From: Bacteroidia bacterium | GTDB lineage: Bacteria; Bacteroidota; Bacteroidia; Cytophagales; Cyclobacteriaceae | Assembly: GCA_016650355.1 (NCBI GenBank) | Contig: JAENVX010000422.1 | Span: 1-11,327 of the forward strand | Direction: 5' to 3' | Length of the DNA: 11,327 bases | Shown here: positions 1 through 7,468 of the stretch, one piece after another | Position numbering within the stretch: position 1 is the first letter of the stretch | How the letters are laid out: each line of letters opens with the position of its first letter | Position numbers and translations under genes: made by a program | The notes under the pieces: generated by a model | Told to the model about the DNA's origin: nothing | What the model saw: only the letters and a program-made list of their open reading frames with translations | Databases searched by the model: none

Positions 1-474
1 CAATAAACCTTGCAACAAGTAAGATGTCTCCACTAAATCACCACCATCATCTTTTTGTCCGAACGGTTTTACTTTTCCTGTTTCACCGTTTATCCAATGT
101 GGCCATGCCCCATGAAAGCGGTCGGCTCTTTCAAGGAAGCCGACTAGTTTAGTTAGTCGCTCAAGTCCTTGCTGGCGAGTAACAAATTTTCGCTCGATCC
201 CAACTAAAATGGCCATCACGCCAAAACCTGTTCCACCTGAAGTGACAATATTTTTATCGTTATCCGGATAATCATTATCGGTGTGGTATCGTTCGCGTGC
301 TGCCCCAGAAGTTGGCTCAGCTCCATCCCAGAAATATTGAAAAGTACGGTACTCAACAAGGGTTAACAAGGAGTCATCGCTAATTATATTACCTGGTTCC
401 TCGGCAGGTTTAGTTGGTGAACAAGAGAGTAGAACTACACCAACGAATAGGCTGGCTAAAAAGAGGCGAGCCAT
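1..474 (-). CDS. Glucoamylase-family (GH144-like) lipoprotein, N-terminal part only
   Basis: This gene runs off the left edge, and 158 codons are visible, starting from the ATG at 474. Residues 1-18 form a lipoprotein signal peptide ending in the lipobox L-L-S-C, with Cys18 the predicted lipid-modified residue, so the product should be membrane-anchored and face the periplasm or cell surface. The following segment contains blocks I recognise from the Bacteroidota 'glucoamylase family' (PF10091, CAZy GH144): YRTFQYFWDGA (about residues 43-53), TSGGTGFGVMAI, ERADRFHGAWPHW and DDGGDLVETSYL. Characterised GH144 members are endo-beta-1,2-glucanases, so glucan hydrolysis is the family-based guess. 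The catalytic acids expected later in the fold lie outside the window, so activity cannot be judged. The gene begins 8 bases after the stop of the SGNH hydrolase gene and is probably co-transcribed with it. Confidence 0.85.
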   Translation of the reverse strand, partial: MARLFLASLFVGVVLLSCSPTKPAEEPGNIISDDSLLTLVEYRTFQYFWDGAEPTSGAARERYHTDNDYPDNDKNIVTSGGTGFGVMAILVGIERKFVTRQQGLERLTKLVGFLERADRFHGAWPHWINGETGKVKPFGQKDDGGDLVETSYLLQGLL

Positions 475-482
475 TTTAAAAA

Positions 483-1160
483 TCAATTAAGTGATTTTAT
501 CACCTTCCACATCTCTTCCGCCACGAATTGATTTCCCTTCTCATTCAGGTGAACACGATCTGAAGTTAGAATTCCTGATTCCTTGTTTTCGACATTGTAT
601 TGTTTATTGTACTCAAGAAAAGATTTACGCAAATCAACTAACGGTAATTTATTTTTTTCAGCCAGGCCACGAATGATGCTACTGTATTTGTTTAAGTCAC
701 CATCCAATTCGTTGCTGAAATCAGTCTTCTCACCAATAGCTGCTGGCGTACACAATACCACCTTAATATTTTTTGCTTGCAGTTTTGCAATAATGGCAGT
801 ATAAAACTTTTCAAATTTGTCTGCATCTGTACCCGTTCCGTAGGTTCGCTTATGCCATACATCATTTACACCTACGAAAATTAAAACCACATCAGGGCTT
901 TTGCTCAGCACATCTTCTTCCATTCGAAGAAAAAGATCGTACACTTTATTTCCGCCAATCCCAGAACCGATAAATTCAAATTGGTCAGTTACCCCATCCT
1001 TGGCGGCAAGTTCTCCAACTTTAATAATATAGCCACCCGCCTTTACACCGGCTTGCGTAATGGAATCACCAAAAAATAGAACCTTTTTCTTTTGAAGGGA
1101 TAGAAATGATGCCAGTGTAATCAAAAGCATTGTTGCGATAATTGGAACTAATTTTTTCAT
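483..1160 (-). CDS. Exported SGNH/GDSL-family hydrolase (esterase)
   Basis: The 225-residue protein has an N-terminal hydrophobic signal or anchor (about residues 4-22) and then a compact SGNH fold. Block I is FFGDSIT with the nucleophile Ser33. The block II glycine lies in the GSGIGGN stretch (65-71). Block III is GVND (97-100) with oxyanion residue Asn99. Block V is DRVHLN with Asp201 and His204 completing the triad. All four SGNH blocks are intact and the length is typical, so an active esterase or lipase acting outside the cytoplasm is expected. The substrate cannot be read from sequence; members of this superfamily include carbohydrate acetylesterases, lysophospholipases and thioesterases. 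It sits directly upstream of the GH144-like gene (8-base gap), which favours deacylation of a glycan as a hypothesis. An 89-base gap separates it from the upstream phospholipase-like gene. Confidence 0.88.
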   Translation of the reverse strand: MKKLVPIIATMLLITLASFLSLQKKKVLFFGDSITQAGVKAGGYIIKVGELAAKDGVTDQFEFIGSGIGGNKVYDLFLRMEEDVLSKSPDVVLIFVGVNDVWHKRTYGTGTDADKFEKFYTAIIAKLQAKNIKVVLCTPAAIGEKTDFSNELDGDLNKYSSIIRGLAEKNKLPLVDLRKSFLEYNKQYNVENKESGILTSDRVHLNEKGNQFVAEEMWKVIKSLN

Positions 1161-1249
1161 AAGACTAATTCAATAATAAGTTATGGAACGCTCTAATTTA
1201 AGAAAAGGAATGTTATCAGTTTCCTAATTCGGAGTTTTATTGTGATCGT

Positions 1250-2218
1250 TTAGTTATCAGCTGCTTCATGATCGCGTGCTTTAAGCACCCTTTCTTTCCA
1301 AAGTTTTAATTCTGCTTGTCGATCTTTCAATTCCTTTTCAGTTGGTTGATAATCAATCATTATTTTCAAATCGGGTTGGCCAGCGTCAACCCAGGCCGTA
1401 TACCAAATATCCCCTACCATTTTCACGCTTTTCCGAAACTGACGTTCCACCATGCCCGACAACAGATCATGGTATTCCTTAGCATATAAGGCCGAAACGG
1501 TTTTCACGGTTTGTTTTCCTTTCGTTTCAAAACTAAATTTCTTGTCACCTGACTTTTGAAATAATTGCTTTTCATTTAGTAGCACAGAATCCAAAGCTCT
1601 ATTAGCAAGTTCAATCGCTTTCCACGCAACCATCTGCACGTTTTCAATATATTGTGCCTTGCCAACAAAAAAATCATAGTCTTCAAAAAACAATTCAGGT
1701 AGTCTAGATTCCCACAATGCGTGAATACCGTTTTGGCCAGTGAGTTGGCCATCATAATTACGCGTGGTATGAAGTGGCACATTTGCATCGGCTACATAAT
1801 GACCAAGTTCAGCTGAAGTTTTTAGTATCCGTTGTGGGTCTTTCAATAAAAATCCTTCCTTCAATTGATAGTACATGAAGTTTATCTGCCAGGGCACACT
1901 TCCACGGGCATTCAGCGAATCTTCTCCATACTTTTCAACTGCATCATTCCAATAGCGGGGCAATTTATAAACCGAACTGTCTCCATAATCTTCTAAGTCA
2001 ATATAATGTTTGGCTGCCTCTTCTGGCACGGCATATCTTCTCCTATCGGGATTGACAGAAGCTTCCGTTAAATACTGAATGTTCTTTTTGTAGAATCCGA
2101 TCATCTCAGGCGGAAGAGTAAATACCGCCAAACGGTTGATTTTCTGGTGAGCGAAAAAACCCCAACTACAATTAAGTACAATCACTCCAACCAAAACTAT
2201 TTTAAGAACCCGCGACAT
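1250..2218 (-). CDS. Secreted zinc-dependent phospholipase C / S1-P1 nuclease-like protein
   Basis: The 322-residue protein carries the complete trinuclear-zinc ligand pattern of the phospholipase C/P1 nuclease superfamily: Trp19, His24, Asp58, His71, His140, Asp144, His150, His166 and Glu170. The Trp-to-His spacing of five matches S1/P1 nuclease. The H-x3-D-x5-H core (AELGHYVADANVPLH) fits both branches. The last ligand being Glu resembles bacterial phospholipase C rather than fungal nuclease. Residues 1-18 are a signal peptide; removal after Ser18 would expose Trp19 as the mature N-terminus, which this zinc site needs because the terminal amine is a ligand. The reaction should be phosphodiester cleavage of phospholipid or nucleic acid in the periplasm or medium; which one is not decidable here. 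It is the first gene of the minus-strand group and starts 29 bases from the divergent M1 peptidase gene. Confidence 0.85.
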   Translation of the reverse strand: MSRVLKIVLVGVIVLNCSWGFFAHQKINRLAVFTLPPEMIGFYKKNIQYLTEASVNPDRRRYAVPEEAAKHYIDLEDYGDSSVYKLPRYWNDAVEKYGEDSLNARGSVPWQINFMYYQLKEGFLLKDPQRILKTSAELGHYVADANVPLHTTRNYDGQLTGQNGIHALWESRLPELFFEDYDFFVGKAQYIENVQMVAWKAIELANRALDSVLLNEKQLFQKSGDKKFSFETKGKQTVKTVSALYAKEYHDLLSGMVERQFRKSVKMVGDIWYTAWVDAGQPDLKIMIDYQPTEKELKDRQAELKLWKERVLKARDHEAADN

Positions 2219-2247
2219 AGATTACCTTTCCAATAAAGTTAGTCATC
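2219..2247. promoter_or_regulatory. Candidate compact divergent promoter region
   Basis: Only 29 bases separate two divergent start codons. On the plus strand TACCTTTC (2223-2230) and on the minus strand TAACTTTA (2241-2234) each match the Bacteroidota -7 element TAnnTTTG except at the last base. Neither has a convincing TTG at the -33 distance, which would lie inside the opposite gene. These are weak single-element matches, so the assignment is tentative. Confidence 0.3.
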
Positions 2248-3849
2248 ATGAAGTACATTTTTATTATTCTGTGTTTTGTTTGTTCGCTTGCGAAGGCCAC
2301 CGATCCATACCCGAAAAATCCGGCTATTGATATTATCCAATACATTTTTCAACTAGAGGTAAATGATACTACGGATGTTATTGCGGGAAAGGCCGCTGTC
2401 TTGATACACTTTAAGAAATTTATTTCCGATTTTGAACTTGACCTTACCAATAAAGATGCATCCGGCAAAGGCATGGAAGTGGCAGACATTCTATTAGAAG
2501 GAAAGCGTATCTCCTATATCCATAAAAACAATAGACTGAAAATATTACTTCCGAGCTATGTAAGCGCAGATACAGATCTAACATTTCATATCAGTTACAA
2601 CGGCATCCCTCAAGATGGTTTGATTATAGGTAATACTAAATTTGGCGACCGCGGATTTTTTGGCGACAACTGGCCTGACCGCGGCCATCACTGGCTCCCC
2701 GTGGTTGATCATCCAAGTGATAAAGCTGCCGTAGATTTTATCATCACTGCACCAATACATTATTCGGTTGTTGCCAACGGAATCAAAATTGAAGAGAGCC
2801 CACTTGATGATAAACGAAAACTCACACATTGGCACGAAGAAGTTCCCATCCCTGTAAAGGGAATGACTGCAGGCATTGCACGTTTTGCGGTTCAATATGT
2901 AGGCAAAGTGAATGATATTTCTGTAGAAAGCTGGGTGTATCCACAAAATCGGTTAGAAGGATTTTACGATTATGCAGTCGCAATAAAAATCCTGGATTAT
3001 TTTCAAGCCAACATCGGACCGTATTCTTATAAAAAATTAGCCAACATTCAATCCAAAACGCGCTGGGGCGGATTGGAAAATGCCAACACGATCTTCTATT
3101 TTGAAAATTCTGTTACCGGGAAAGGCGAAAGAGAATCTTTGATCGCCCATGAAGAAGCACACCAATGGTTTGGCAACTCTGCTACAGAAAATGACTGGCA
3201 CCATGTATGGCTAAGCGAGGGGTTTGCTACCTACTTTGCAAATTTATATTTGGAGAATACATACGGTCACGATCGATTAGTGGCTGAACAAATGATCGAT
3301 CGCGAAGAAGTAATTAAATATCATATAAAAAATCCCTCACCGGTCGTAGACACTACCATTGTTGACATTAATAAAATCCTTAACACGAATACTTATCAAA
3401 AAGGTGGATGGGTTCTCCACATGCTGCGACATGAAATAGGTGATCTTAATTTCTGGAAAGGAATTCGTCTGTATTACAAAACCTTTAAAAACAGCAATGC
3501 GCTAACCTCCGATTTACAACGTATCATGGAAGAAGTTTCAGGAAAAGATCTGACTGTATTTTTTAATCAGTGGCTATACAGGGCTGGTCACCCTAAAATT
3601 TCTGGTACATGGCAATATAACGGCAAAGGCTCGGTTATGCTGGAATTGTCCCAGACTCAAAAGGATGGTCTTTTTGAATTCCCACTTGATATTGGTGTGA
3701 TTTCAAAGGATGGTAAAAAAGAAGTCATATCTGTAATGGTATCTGATAAGTCACAAAAAATCACTATTCCGACCACTCTTATCCCATTTAGCCTCGAACT
3801 TGACCCCGAAACCTGGTTATTATATGAAGGGGTGATCACTCAAAAATGA
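2248..3849 (+). CDS. Exported M1-family metallopeptidase (aminopeptidase N-like, short form)
   Basis: The 533-residue protein starts with a signal peptide (about residues 1-18, cleaved near AKA-TDP). An N-terminal beta-rich domain is followed by a gluzincin catalytic domain. The zinc motif is H301-E302-E-A-H305 followed by Glu324 in WLSEGFATY, an exact HExxH-x18-E arrangement. The GxMEN-type substrate-binding loop is present as GGLEN (274-278), with the Glu that binds the peptide N-terminus. Together these mark an active M1 aminopeptidase. The protein is much shorter than E. coli PepN (about 870 residues). It lacks the long helical C-terminal domain and ends in a short beta-rich tail (about 450-533), as in many secreted Bacteroidota members. 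Likely role: trimming peptides in the periplasm or outside the cell. It ends 63 bases before rpsT. Confidence 0.92.
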   Translation: MKYIFIILCFVCSLAKATDPYPKNPAIDIIQYIFQLEVNDTTDVIAGKAAVLIHFKKFISDFELDLTNKDASGKGMEVADILLEGKRISYIHKNNRLKILLPSYVSADTDLTFHISYNGIPQDGLIIGNTKFGDRGFFGDNWPDRGHHWLPVVDHPSDKAAVDFIITAPIHYSVVANGIKIEESPLDDKRKLTHWHEEVPIPVKGMTAGIARFAVQYVGKVNDISVESWVYPQNRLEGFYDYAVAIKILDYFQANIGPYSYKKLANIQSKTRWGGLENANTIFYFENSVTGKGERESLIAHEEAHQWFGNSATENDWHHVWLSEGFATYFANLYLENTYGHDRLVAEQMIDREEVIKYHIKNPSPVVDTTIVDINKILNTNTYQKGGWVLHMLRHEIGDLNFWKGIRLYYKTFKNSNALTSDLQRIMEEVSGKDLTVFFNQWLYRAGHPKISGTWQYNGKGSVMLELSQTQKDGLFEFPLDIGVISKDGKKEVISVMVSDKSQKITIPTTLIPFSLELDPETWLLYEGVITQK

Positions 3850-3860
3850 CAGCCATATCT

Positions 3861-3890
3861 TTGCAAATCTGATTATTGCCCTTATTTTTG
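3861..3890 (+). promoter_or_regulatory. Bacteroidota-type promoter of rpsT
   Basis: A TTG at 3861-3863 (within TCTTTG) and an exact TAnnTTTG element, TATTTTTG, at 3883-3890 are separated by 19 bases, the spacing typical of the main sigma factor in Bacteroidota. The transcript would start near 3896, giving a leader of about 16 bases before the rpsT ATG. TATCTTTG at 3856-3863 also matches the -7 consensus by itself and could be a second start, but has no partner upstream. Confidence 0.65.
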
Positions 3891-3912
3891 CAGTCCGTTT
3901 GAAAAAAGCAAT

Positions 3913-4167
3913 ATGGCAAATCATAAATCAGCAGAGAAAAGAATCAGGTCAAATGAGAAAAAACGTGTTAGAAACCGCTATCAGGCTAAATCTACACGTA
4001 CTCAAATAAAGAAATTAACAACCCTTACCAAAAAAGATGAGGTAGGTACCCTTTTAAAAGAGGTATCTTCCATGATCGATAAATTGGCTAAGAAGAACGT
4101 TATTCATTGGAAAAAAGCTGCCAACCAGAAATCTAAGTTGGCAAAGCGTGTAAACGCACTGGCTTAA
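3913..4167 (+). CDS. rpsT: 30S ribosomal protein S20
   Basis: The product is 84 residues, very basic, and begins MANHKSAEKRIRSNEKKR, the signature N-terminus of bacterial S20. The helical body and the C-terminal AANQKSKLAKRVNAL segment are also diagnostic. S20 binds 16S rRNA early in small-subunit assembly. The length is normal for the family (about 84-90). The gene stands alone, with its own promoter just upstream and a strong terminator 22 bases after the stop, so it is monocistronic. The start is fixed by the family alignment. Confidence 0.97.
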   Translation: MANHKSAEKRIRSNEKKRVRNRYQAKSTRTQIKKLTTLTKKDEVGTLLKEVSSMIDKLAKKNVIHWKKAANQKSKLAKRVNALA

Positions 4168-4188
4168 TACTTTTAGAACATTTATTTT

Positions 4189-4221
4189 CCCTCCCTGGCT
4201 TCGGTCGGGGAGGGTTTTTTT
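4189..4221 (+). terminator. Intrinsic terminator after rpsT
   Basis: Bases 4189-4199 pair with 4204-4214 in an uninterrupted 11-base-pair stem (two G-U wobbles), capped by a C(UUCG)G tetraloop at 4200-4203 and followed by seven T (4215-4221). This is a textbook rho-independent terminator. Confidence 0.92.
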
Positions 4222-4303
4222 ATGACTTGCCGGGAGAGACTGCAATCTTTCTCAATGAGACCCGTTATTCTTAATAAGATGCGTTGTAGCCTGCTACCAA
4301 TCC

Positions 4304-4646
4304 ATGAACAAGATTCTGATTATCTTTTTCCTTCTGATTTATACAATCAATTCGTGTAGCCAGATTTCTTTAGGTATAAAAGGTGGGCTTAACCGCAATG
4401 ACATTGTAATCGAGAATGCCCCGTTTCTGCCAATTGGCCTTTATCAGCCAAATATCGGGTTTCACGTTGGTCTGTTTAGCTATGTACATGTATCAAAGTT
4501 AGTACTTCGTCCTGAGCTGTTGTTCGTACGGGTATTATCATGGGTTTCGATCGGTGCTGCAATTGCCTATGGTTGCCCCTAATACATTTCCATCCAGTGC
4601 TTCAAAAAATATTCAGGTTGGCATTCATTATTTATTGAAGTATTGA
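4304..4646 (+). pseudogene. Decayed PorT-like outer-membrane beta-barrel gene
   Basis: The reading frame from the ATG at 4304 encodes 92 residues: a signal peptide (about 1-20) followed by ISLGIKGGLN, NIGFHVGLF and KLVLRPELLF, the first strands typical of Bacteroidota outer-membrane barrels of the PorT/OMP_b-brl_2 type (PF13568). It stops at 4580-4582. In the +1 frame the sequence continues as SKNIQVGIHYLLKY with a stop at 4644-4646. That is a typical C-terminal barrel strand ending in an aromatic residue. Intact family members are around 180-220 residues, so the middle of the barrel appears to be deleted and a frameshift lies between the two remnants. The exact junction, somewhere around 4525-4580, cannot be placed without a homologue. 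The remnant cannot form a complete barrel. The alternative of a real 92-residue protein is less likely because of the matching C-terminal strand out of frame. Confidence 0.68.
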
Positions 4647-4697
4647 ATCATAATGCCTCCCAATTCCATCCGAATTTATCGGTGTAATATAATTTTT

Positions 4698-4705
4698 TAC
4701 CTTCG
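4698..4705 (+). promoter_or_regulatory. Possible -7 element for radC
   Basis: TACCTTCG differs from TAnnTTTG at one base. It ends five bases before the GTG at 4710, which would put the transcript start at or next to the start codon. No TTG is seen at the -33 distance, so this is weak. Confidence 0.25.
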
Positions 4706-4709
4706 ACTC

Positions 4710-5411
4710 GTGAAAATTGAAGACAACAAACCTCTCAATATCAAAAGCTGGTCGCCCGAAGACAGACCCCGAGAGAAATTGTTGTTGAAAGGCACCTCCG
4801 CTCTTTCCGATGCTGAATTAATTGCAATCCTTATTGGGTCGGGAACTGCGAACCTAAGCGCAGTTGAAGTTGCTAAAAAAATATTGGCGCACGGAGGAAA
4901 TGGCTTGAATGATCTCGCAAAGCTTTCCGTAAAGGATTTAATGAAAGTGAAAGGAATTGGAGAGGCTAAAGCAATCACGATTGTTGCTGCCTTGGAGCTG
5001 GGGCGCAGACGAAAAGAGTCTGACATAGATGAGAAACCCAAAATAAGTAGTTCCAAAGATGCATATGATCTTCTAAAGGGCGACTTAATGGATTTGCCAC
5101 ACGAAGAGTTTTGGGTGCTTTTATTAAACCGAGCCAACAAGGTCATTAAGAAGAAAAAAATAAGTGAAGGTGGCGTGTCTGGTACAGTTGCCGATCCAAA
5201 GATCATTTATAAAATGGCGTTGGAAGAGTTGGCAAGCGGTGTGATTGTCGCACACAATCATCCATCGGGTAACTTAACCGCAAGCCAGAGTGATATTGAT
5301 CTTACAAAAAAGTTGAAAGAGGCTGGTAAATTCTTAGAGGTGCAACTACTGGATCATGTGATTGTTGCTGGCCAGAAATACCTTAGCTTTGCAGATGAAG
5401 GACTCATATAA
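4710..5411 (+). CDS. radC: RadC-family JAMM-domain protein (UPF0758)
   Basis: Reading from the GTG at 4710 gives 233 residues, the usual RadC length, with a family-like opening (KPLNIKSWSPEDRPREKLL). The frame is open to an ATG at 4653, but that would add 19 residues (IRIYRCNIIFYL...) unlike the family and translated from the barrel remnant's 3' flank. The N-terminal half holds a helix-hairpin-helix-like segment (KVKGIGEAKA). The C-terminal half is the JAB/MPN+ domain with the metal motif H182-N-H184-P-S-G-x7-D195, matching H-x-H-x10-D, and an upstream Glu in KISEGG as the likely catalytic acid. All metal-site residues are intact. The historical link to DNA repair is doubtful; the biochemical role of chromosomal RadC is not settled, although the JAMM fold suggests metallopeptidase or related hydrolase activity. 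It appears to be a single-gene unit. Confidence 0.93.
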   Translation: MKIEDNKPLNIKSWSPEDRPREKLLLKGTSALSDAELIAILIGSGTANLSAVEVAKKILAHGGNGLNDLAKLSVKDLMKVKGIGEAKAITIVAALELGRRRKESDIDEKPKISSSKDAYDLLKGDLMDLPHEEFWVLLLNRANKVIKKKKISEGGVSGTVADPKIIYKMALEELASGVIVAHNHPSGNLTASQSDIDLTKKLKEAGKFLEVQLLDHVIVAGQKYLSFADEGLI

Positions 5412-5490
5412 ATGCTCCTTGGTGGCGTTAATCCAGCTTTCGGTCTGTCCATCAATATTTTGAACGCATTTTGACTTTAAACAAAGTAGG

Positions 5491-6771
5491 GTGAGAAAAA
5501 TCAATTATGTCATTATTACCGCAATCATTCTCGTTGGTATCGGCACAACACTATATTCTTCAAAGTGGAATCAATCTACTCCCATTGCGCTGCACAAAGT
5601 TGAAAGAATCCAGCCTACGCCTGCAGAAAAGCCATTGGAAGCACAGGTTGACCCTAATCCATTTGTTCAGCAACTGCTAGACGAGTATCAACAATACATC
5701 AGTAAAGCGATTTTATCTGGCCAAGCTCCAGGCGCAGCGGTTGCTATCGTGAAAGATTCCAGTATTATTTTTCTGAAAGGATTTGGGCTAAGAGAAAGCG
5801 GCACTTTTGATTCCGTGAATGTCAATTCAGTTTTTCGGTTAGGTTCCGTGTCAAAATGTTTTGCAGCGGTACTTACAGGAACATTAGTATCAGATGAACT
5901 ACTTGACTGGGATGATAAAGTCACTGAGTACCTCCCAAATTTTCAATTGAAGAACCAGGCGAACACAGATAGTCTAAAGATTCGTCATGTACTATCCCAT
6001 ACCATTGGCCTTCCCTATCACGCTTTTACCAACATGGTAGAAGAAAGAATTCCATTAGACACCTTGCTGATTCGTCTGAAAGAATTAAATCTTATTGACC
6101 TACCTGGAAAAGTTTATAGTTACCAAAACGTTGGGTATAGCCTGATTGAAAAAGTGATTGAGAATGTTACCTGTAAATCGTACGAAGAAGCCTTGTCAGA
6201 AAAATTATTCCAGCCTCTCCACATGCGAGATGCTTCAGCCTCGTATGCAGGTATTATTGGGAATAGCAATGTTGCCCAACCTCATTTTCGTTATAAGCGA
6301 GGATGGCGAACAACTGCAATATCCGATACTTATTACAATGTAGCGCCTGCGGGTGGCGTAAATGCCAGCATTGCCGATATGGGATTATGGCTTAAAGCAT
6401 TACTCGGAACCCAGGAAGATGTTTTATCAGGGGCAACGATGGATGATATTCTCACACCGCAGATAAAAGCCATTTCTAAAAACAGAAATTTCAGGCGATG
6501 GAAAAGTCCAAAGGCTTCTTATTATGCAATGGGCTGGCGCGTGCTCACATTTAAAAATGATACACTGGATTATCACGGTGGTTATGTAAATGGCTATCGA
6601 AGCGAAGTGGCACTTGACCGTAAAAATAATATGGCCATTTGTGTCTTAACAAATTCTCCTGGTAGTTTAGCCGACCAAAGCATTCCAAAGTTCTTTGCAA
6701 TCCGCAGTCGTTATCTTGAATTGATCGCTGCCTGGGAAAAACAGAACAAGGTATTACTGGCCACGCGGTAA
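5491..6771 (+). CDS. Periplasmic serine hydrolase of the beta-lactamase / penicillin-binding protein family (class C-like)
   Basis: The 426-residue protein starts at a GTG (5491). A membrane segment at about residues 5-23 acts as signal or anchor, followed by a Pro-rich linker (about 40-56) and a serine beta-lactamase-like domain from about 57. The three active-site motifs are present: S119-V-S-K122 (nucleophile and general base), Y211-Q-N213 and H362-G-G364 in place of KTG. The HGG form is common in AmpH-, EstB- and Pab87-like members of PF00144, which act as DD-peptidases, D-amino-acid peptidases or esterases. True beta-lactamase activity is therefore not implied. The substrate is unknown. 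Its stop lies 7 bases before the DUF1684 gene, so the two are almost certainly one transcript. The start is the best available because it precedes the hydrophobic segment, but no clear ribosome binding site supports it. Confidence 0.88.
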   Translation: MRKINYVIITAIILVGIGTTLYSSKWNQSTPIALHKVERIQPTPAEKPLEAQVDPNPFVQQLLDEYQQYISKAILSGQAPGAAVAIVKDSSIIFLKGFGLRESGTFDSVNVNSVFRLGSVSKCFAAVLTGTLVSDELLDWDDKVTEYLPNFQLKNQANTDSLKIRHVLSHTIGLPYHAFTNMVEERIPLDTLLIRLKELNLIDLPGKVYSYQNVGYSLIEKVIENVTCKSYEEALSEKLFQPLHMRDASASYAGIIGNSNVAQPHFRYKRGWRTTAISDTYYNVAPAGGVNASIADMGLWLKALLGTQEDVLSGATMDDILTPQIKAISKNRNFRRWKSPKASYYAMGWRVLTFKNDTLDYHGGYVNGYRSEVALDRKNNMAICVLTNSPGSLADQSIPKFFAIRSRYLELIAAWEKQNKVLLATR

Positions 6772-6778
6772 TTGACTT

Positions 6779-7393
6779 ATGAAATTATCTTACTTGCTGA
6801 TCATAATTTTAGTTGTAGCTATCGTTGGATTTATTTTTTATTCCTTAAGAGGCGGACAAACTGAAGAGGGCTATGCCATTACGATTCAGAAAGCCAGAGA
6901 TGAAAAAGATGTCTTCATGAAAGGCAATGAGTCACCGTTTACCGATAGCACAGAAACTTTCACAGGACTTAAGTATTTTCCGCCTGACACTAAGTATCGA
7001 ATTATTTCAGATCTCGAACCCATAAGAAATAAAAAAATGGTTGTTCTTACTACAAGCGATGGCAAAGAGCAAAAGTATTTGGAGCACTCCTATGCCATGT
7101 TTAACCTGGACGGTCTTGAGAACAAACTGCTGCTCTTAGAAATAATGGATATGGGCCCACTGCGGGGAAAGTTATTTTTAGCATTTGCCGATGCAACCAG
7201 CGCAAAAGAAACGTATGGAGCCGGCCGATATCTTGATGTCAAGAAAGTGCCAGGAGCCACCTCAATCACATTAGATTTCAATGAAGCCTATAATCCATAT
7301 TGTGCCTACTCGGATGCTTTCTCCTGCCCCTTCCCACCAAAGGAAAATATCTTAAAAGTCGCTATCAATGCAGGAGAGAAGACATATCATTAA
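6779..7393 (+). CDS. DUF1684 protein with N-terminal membrane anchor
   Basis: The 204-residue protein has a single hydrophobic segment at about residues 4-22, then a soluble domain facing the periplasm. The C-terminal half carries the hallmarks of DUF1684 (PF07920): FADATSAKETYGAGRYLD (136-153), then DFNEAYNPYCAYS (166-178) and CPFPPKEN (183-190) with conserved Cys175 and Cys183. The function of this family is unknown. The dense conserved charged and aromatic residues suggest a binding or catalytic site rather than a purely structural role. Cys175 and Cys183 could form a disulfide after export, which is inference. It follows the serine hydrolase by 7 bases and is probably translated from the same mRNA, pointing to a shared cell-envelope or peptide/lipid task. 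The family assignment is confident; the function is not. Confidence 0.88.
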   Translation: MKLSYLLIIILVVAIVGFIFYSLRGGQTEEGYAITIQKARDEKDVFMKGNESPFTDSTETFTGLKYFPPDTKYRIISDLEPIRNKKMVVLTTSDGKEQKYLEHSYAMFNLDGLENKLLLLEIMDMGPLRGKLFLAFADATSAKETYGAGRYLDVKKVPGATSITLDFNEAYNPYCAYSDAFSCPFPPKENILKVAINAGEKTYH

Positions 7394-7440
7394 TGAAGTC
7401 AGCGGAAAATATTGGCGGCTAATTAGTGATGTCTTTTCAT

Positions 7441-7448
7441 TATTTTTG
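7441..7448 (+). promoter_or_regulatory. Candidate -7 element for pheT
   Basis: TATTTTTG is an exact TAnnTTTG match placed 20 bases before the pheT ATG, giving a predicted leader of roughly 15 bases, similar to rpsT. The nearest TTG upstream (7412-7414) is 26 bases away, too far for the usual spacing, so only half the promoter is supported. Confidence 0.45.
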
Positions 7449-7468
7449 AAACCTATATTTTATTAGTA

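Noticed and set aside
4222..4303. Possible promoter for the barrel remnant
   Set aside because: No recognisable -33/-7 pair; nothing supportable was seen in these bases.
4653..4709. In-frame ATG extension of radC adding 19 residues
   Set aside because: The added residues do not resemble the RadC N-terminus, and the resulting 252 residues exceed the usual length; the GTG at 4710 fits better.
4697..5206. 169-codon open frame on the minus strand inside radC
   Set aside because: Antisense shadow of a well-conserved gene; composition follows the codon pattern of radC.
5412..5490. Possible promoter or terminator between radC and the serine hydrolase
   Set aside because: I found no TAnnTTTG match with a partner and no stem followed by a T-run; the 79 bases show nothing I can support.
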